NCBI RefSeq assembly: GCF_017908035.1
Contig: NZ_JAEQMU010000001.1
Span: 806,001 to 870,000, forward strand
Length of the DNA stretch: 64,000 bases
Source of the DNA: Sphingobacterium tabacisoli
Lineage (GTDB): Bacteria > Bacteroidota > Bacteroidia > Sphingobacteriales > Sphingobacteriaceae
Reading direction: 5' to 3'
Position 1 is the first letter of the stretch; each line of letters opens with the position of its first letter. The position numbers and the translations under genes are program-made. Below, piece by piece: positions 60,294 to 64,000 of the stretch. The notes under the pieces were generated by a model. That model worked only from the letters and a program-made list of their open reading frames with translations, was not told where the DNA came from and did no database searches.

Positions 60294-62723
60294 ATGAAAT
60301 CCAAACTTATTCCTGTTCTATTTTTTGTATTGGGATTAATCAGCTTCAATGCTGCGGCTCAAGAGAAACAAAGTCGAACTGTCTCCGGATATATTAAAGA
60401 CAACTTTGGGCAAGCTGTATCCAATGCCACTATTATGCTAGAAGACAGCAGCAACTCAACACAGACAGATTACGATGGCTACTACAAACTGGAGAACTAT
60501 CCGACCGATAAGCCTTCTTTCATCACGATTAGAGCTGTAGGCTATATCAAGGAAAGAAAGCCTGTAGCCGCAGGTATGCGACATGTCATCTTAGATGTGC
60601 AATTAAAAGAAGACAGACAAACGATTCAAGAGGTGTCAGTCATAGGGCAGAGTGAGAATGAGCGTCATATTCACGAAATTAGAAGATCGGGGTTTGACGT
60701 TAGTATCATCGACCTAAATCGCCATGCCAATGAAGCAGCAAATGTAACACAGGTATTAAAAAGAGCAACAGGAGTCACCATACGTGAAGATGGTGGTCTG
60801 GGGTCCAACTTTGTATTCCGGATCAATGGGCTAGCAGCCAAAATATTCATCGATGGAATCCCCATGGACAACTTCGGTTCTTCAATGAGCCTAAATAATA
60901 TCCCGGTCAACCTAGTCGATCGGGTGGAGGTATACAAAGGGGTAGTGCCTGCATTTTTGGGATCTGATGCCTTGGGAGGTGCTGTAAACATTATCACCAA
61001 ACGAAGGGCGAGGCCATTTCTGGACTTCAGTTATACTTTTGGTTCATTCAATACGCACCAATCGGCTTTGGTAGGGACTTTTACAGATCCCAAAAGTAAG
61101 ATTTCGGCCCGTCTTAATGCGTTCTATAATTATTCGGACAATGACTATATGATGTATTCCCAAGAGAAATATAATATCCAGCTCGAAAATACAATTAATG
61201 GGAAACCCGATTCTATTGCAAAAGCAAGGCGATTTAATGACCGTTATAAATCGGCGATGGGTCAACTGGAAGTAGGGGTAAGGGACAAATCCTGGGCGGA
61301 CCAGTTTTACGTAGGACTGACTTATTCGCAAAACAATAAAGCAAACCAATTAGGTGCATCTATCAACTCTGTAAATGGTGGACAATGGGTCGAAAGCAAC
61401 TATCTAATGCCTTCGATAAGCTATAAGAAAAGTGACTTCCTAGTCAACAGACTCTATACGGATATCTATACCAGTTATAGTTTTGACACGCGACATGTGC
61501 AAGATACGGCTTCCTATAACTATGATTGGTCGGGCAAATGGACATCTCGTTTTGGTGATTCTAAACCAAACGAAAAGAGCCATGTCAAGTATAAATTAGA
61601 TAATTACCTGGCTCGGGTGAATCTAAACTATGATTTTGATGCAGAGCGTAAACAAAGTATTAATCTAAACTATAATTACAACAGTAATCGCCAGAAAGAG
61701 TTCGATATGATCAAAGGATACGACCACTCTGGATTACCATCCAATCTAGGGCGTCATATACTAGGGCTTTCCTGGCAAAACCAATGGTTTGACAAGCGGC
61801 TCTCAAATGTGCTGGCATTAAAGTACTATGGTCTGGCGGCAACAAAAGATATTGATGAACGCAAACCCACGGGACAAGGGGCAGTATCGGGAGATATCAC
61901 ACACTATAAAAAGAATTGGAATTTCTATAGCATAAGTGTAGCATCACGCTATCGTATTACAACTGATGGCGGGTGGAAACTATCGTACGAAAGAGCCTAT
62001 AACCTGCCTAATATGGAACAGCTCTTTGGGGATGGCCAGAATTATATGGGAAACTGGGACTTAAAGCCAGAGCGTAGCGATAATGTAAACACGGGCTTCT
62101 ACTATAATACATTCCTGAATGAAAACAATTTCCTAAATATCGATGTGACAGGATTCTATAGGCTGGCCGCCGATTATATCAATACGCGAGTGGTGGGAAA
62201 AGATGGAAGTGACTACTTTCAATACTATAATATTCCTGGTGTAAAACTATATGGTTTTGCGGCAGAAGTGAAATATGGCTATAAAGATCTCCTCGCAGTG
62301 ACCCTCAATGGCTCGTACGACAAAGCCCTTGATAATAAAAAGTATACCGATGACACCAACCAGCAGGTGAGCTTGAGCTATGGCTATCAAGTTCCTAACA
62401 GACCGTGGACCTATGGGAGTATGGATGTGAGCTTAATACAAAACGATTGGTTCCAGAAAGGAAGCCGAGTGCAGCTCTCTTATCTGGGGCAATATACCCA
62501 CTGGTTCTACCTAAGCGAAGCTCATCTTGGATCACTGGCTTCTAAAGACCATATTCCATCCCAGACCATACACTCTGCGGTATTGAGCTATTCTTGGAGC
62601 CGAAACAAATACAATATCTCTTTTGAAGGACGTAATCTAACAGATGAAAGAGCGTACGATAATTTCAGATTGCAAAAGCCGGGTAGGGCATTCTATCTGA
62701 AACTGAGACTCTCATTAATGTAA
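60294..62723 (+). CDS. TonB-dependent receptor, iron/siderophore type
   Basis: 809 residues, signal peptide ends NAAAQ. A carboxypeptidase-like domain (about 29-105: VSGYIKDNFGQAVSNATI) is followed by TonB-box-like TIQEVSVIGQSEN, a plug with FRINGLAAKIFIDGIPMD and VEVYKGVVPAFLGSDALGGA, and a barrel ending LKLRLSLM. The plug is of the siderophore/cobalamin-like type. Placement between an anti-sigma gene (9 bases upstream) and a DUF4374-type gene supports iron uptake; the ligand is unknown. Confidence 0.85.
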   Translation: MKSKLIPVLFFVLGLISFNAAAQEKQSRTVSGYIKDNFGQAVSNATIMLEDSSNSTQTDYDGYYKLENYPTDKPSFITIRAVGYIKERKPVAAGMRHVILDVQLKEDRQTIQEVSVIGQSENERHIHEIRRSGFDVSIIDLNRHANEAANVTQVLKRATGVTIREDGGLGSNFVFRINGLAAKIFIDGIPMDNFGSSMSLNNIPVNLVDRVEVYKGVVPAFLGSDALGGAVNIITKRRARPFLDFSYTFGSFNTHQSALVGTFTDPKSKISARLNAFYNYSDNDYMMYSQEKYNIQLENTINGKPDSIAKARRFNDRYKSAMGQLEVGVRDKSWADQFYVGLTYSQNNKANQLGASINSVNGGQWVESNYLMPSISYKKSDFLVNRLYTDIYTSYSFDTRHVQDTASYNYDWSGKWTSRFGDSKPNEKSHVKYKLDNYLARVNLNYDFDAERKQSINLNYNYNSNRQKEFDMIKGYDHSGLPSNLGRHILGLSWQNQWFDKRLSNVLALKYYGLAATKDIDERKPTGQGAVSGDITHYKKNWNFYSISVASRYRITTDGGWKLSYERAYNLPNMEQLFGDGQNYMGNWDLKPERSDNVNTGFYYNTFLNENNFLNIDVTGFYRLAADYINTRVVGKDGSDYFQYYNIPGVKLYGFAAEVKYGYKDLLAVTLNGSYDKALDNKKYTDDTNQQVSLSYGYQVPNRPWTYGSMDVSLIQNDWFQKGSRVQLSYLGQYTHWFYLSEAHLGSLASKDHIPSQTIHSAVLSYSWSRNKYNISFEGRNLTDERAYDNFRLQKPGRAFYLKLRLSLM

Positions 62724-62742
62724 CATTAAATTATAAGTATAT

Positions 62743-63960
62743 ATGAATATCAAACATTTATTAGCAACCTGCCTCGCGGCCACCGCTTTCTTTACGGCAT
62801 GTAAGGACTCTCCAAATACAACCGACCCAAACCCAATAGACCAAAAGGGAAGCCTGTATAGCGTATGGGCAACTACTGAAAAGGGAAGTTATATATTAAC
62901 TACAAGTAGCTTGATGAAAGACACTTTGCTTTCTCCAAAAGAAAATAAAGGTATAGATATTACATCGCATATGCCAGCAGCTTTTTATGCGATATATGCA
63001 TACAATCATCATGGTAAGTTCTATTTATCAAATGACGGTAAGCGTTTTAGTCAGTTTGAAGTAATCAATGGTTCACAATGGAAAGAAACAAACGCATTGT
63101 CTTTTGCAAACCCCTTCTTTATGGGAAAAGTATTGGATAATATCAGTACAGCAGAAGAATTGGTACTGACTAAGACAGCAGGGACAACAAACAAGGAAAA
63201 AAATGTACTTGAGCAGCCTATATACTACATGAATACGAGGGATATGTCTATTAACAAGACGTTGAATGTAGAGATACCTATGATTAAATACATTCCAAAA
63301 CAAGCAAATGGCGAGAATGATGACCCTTACATTGTACCTACGAGTATGACGGTAAGAGGGGATAAGCTATTCGTTGGACATAAATACAGAAGTCATATCA
63401 CAAAACTGGATATTATCGACACCGCTTATGTCTATGTATGTGACTATCCAAGTCTAGCCAATGGTAAAATCATAAAAGACCCTAGGGGTGGATTTACAGC
63501 TGGTCACTGGGAAATCAATAAAACCACTTTTCTAGATGACAACAATGACTTGTATGTGATGACAAGACGCACCAACTCTTCAAACTACGGCTTATTACGT
63601 ATCAAAAACGGAGAGATTTCATTTGACCCGAATTATTTCTTTGACTTAAAAGATTATAATGTATTTAAGAACTCATCTTCTTTAATACAGAAGCTAGGTG
63701 CAGGAAAAGCATACATCAGCCCCTACGTGTTGGATCCTGCCAACAAAAAAGTAATCGCCGATTTACGAATATTGATTGGAGGAGGCGAATCACGTACTAC
63801 CATGAACTTTATGGAGAACGGTAAATTATATGATGTGTTCAAAACGGACGAATCTAAGTGGTACGTGTTTGAATATAATCCAGAAACCAACACTGTAAAA
63901 CGTGGCGCACAAATCGATCCAGGTGTAAACACAGTGTATCACGTTAATAAACTTAGGTAA
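62743..63960 (+). CDS. DUF4374-type lipoprotein
   Basis: 405 residues, lipobox FFTAC (Cys20). Motif spacing and the repeating strands (GKFYLSNDGKRFSQFEV, LFVGHKYRSHITKLDI, DNNDLYVMTRRT) match the propeller-like DUF4374 family, which accompanies TonB receptors and PepSY proteins in Bacteroidota. It begins 19 bases after the receptor stop. Its probable role is surface or periplasmic binding in an iron-related uptake system. The gene is complete; about 40 bases remain before the window ends. Confidence 0.75.
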   Translation: MNIKHLLATCLAATAFFTACKDSPNTTDPNPIDQKGSLYSVWATTEKGSYILTTSSLMKDTLLSPKENKGIDITSHMPAAFYAIYAYNHHGKFYLSNDGKRFSQFEVINGSQWKETNALSFANPFFMGKVLDNISTAEELVLTKTAGTTNKEKNVLEQPIYYMNTRDMSINKTLNVEIPMIKYIPKQANGENDDPYIVPTSMTVRGDKLFVGHKYRSHITKLDIIDTAYVYVCDYPSLANGKIIKDPRGGFTAGHWEINKTTFLDDNNDLYVMTRRTNSSNYGLLRIKNGEISFDPNYFFDLKDYNVFKNSSSLIQKLGAGKAYISPYVLDPANKKVIADLRILIGGGESRTTMNFMENGKLYDVFKTDESKWYVFEYNPETNTVKRGAQIDPGVNTVYHVNKLR

Positions 63961-64000
63961 GAAAACATTTTACTTTCTAATGCTTTAAGCTGCGTGCATT

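Overview
The window looks like chromosome of a Sphingobacterium-like member of the Bacteroidota (family Sphingobacteriaceae; genus is inference). The basis is three SusC/SusD pairs each preceded by an ECF sigma factor and a FecR anti-sigma factor, TonB receptors with carboxypeptidase-like N-terminal domains, lipoproteins with Bacteroidota lipoboxes, promoters of the TTTG-N19/20-TAnnTTTG type, and almost no Shine-Dalgarno sites. No rRNA, tRNA, CRISPR array, insertion sequence or phage gene was seen.

Layout. (1) 1-6858: iron/siderophore locus with a divergent PchR-type AraC regulator (cut by the window edge), TonB siderophore receptor, PepSY membrane protein and a second outer-membrane barrel. 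(2) 6940-11470: ABC exporter ATPase and an ABC permease fused to an M1 aminopeptidase. (3) 11471-12186: a repeat-filled gap. (4) 12187-20961, minus strand: sigma-FecR-SusC-SusD-DUF4843-PKD-like lipoprotein. (5) 21152-29801, minus strand: sigma-FecR-SusC-SusD-TlpA thioredoxin. (6) 29990-32323: SDR oxidoreductase, an unrecognised acidic protein and an unrecognised lipoprotein. (7) 32450-41194, plus strand: sigma-FecR-SusC-SusD-glycerophosphodiesterase-metallo-beta-lactamase-fold hydrolase. (8) 41250-47102, minus strand: nine small exported proteins including two secreted caspase-fold proteases and a chagasin-like cysteine protease inhibitor. (9) 47337-48997: TMEM175-type channel, a possible 47-residue small protein and a Crp/Fnr regulator. 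(10) 49439-58894, plus strand: fimbrillin-nuclease fusion, fimbrillin-like lipoprotein, TonB receptor without SusD, DUF5689 lipoprotein, endonuclease/exonuclease/phosphatase and clostripain-like protease. (11) 59056-63960: sigma factor, a short anti-sigma factor without a FecR domain, TonB receptor and a DUF4374-type lipoprotein.

The genes mostly serve outer-membrane uptake. Loci 4, 5 and 7 have the classical trans-envelope design: an STN domain on SusC signals to FecR, which controls the sigma factor. Locus 11 has sigma, anti-sigma and receptor, but neither the STN nor the FecR domain.

The best candidate for an undescribed system is locus 8. A cassette of secreted caspase, two-cysteine partner protein and lipocalin-sized protein occurs twice in one operon, with a lipoprotein chagasin between the copies. 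The second candidate is locus 10, whose gene content suggests a surface machine for digesting and importing extracellular nucleic acid. All functions are read from motifs and neighbourhood; no homology search was possible.
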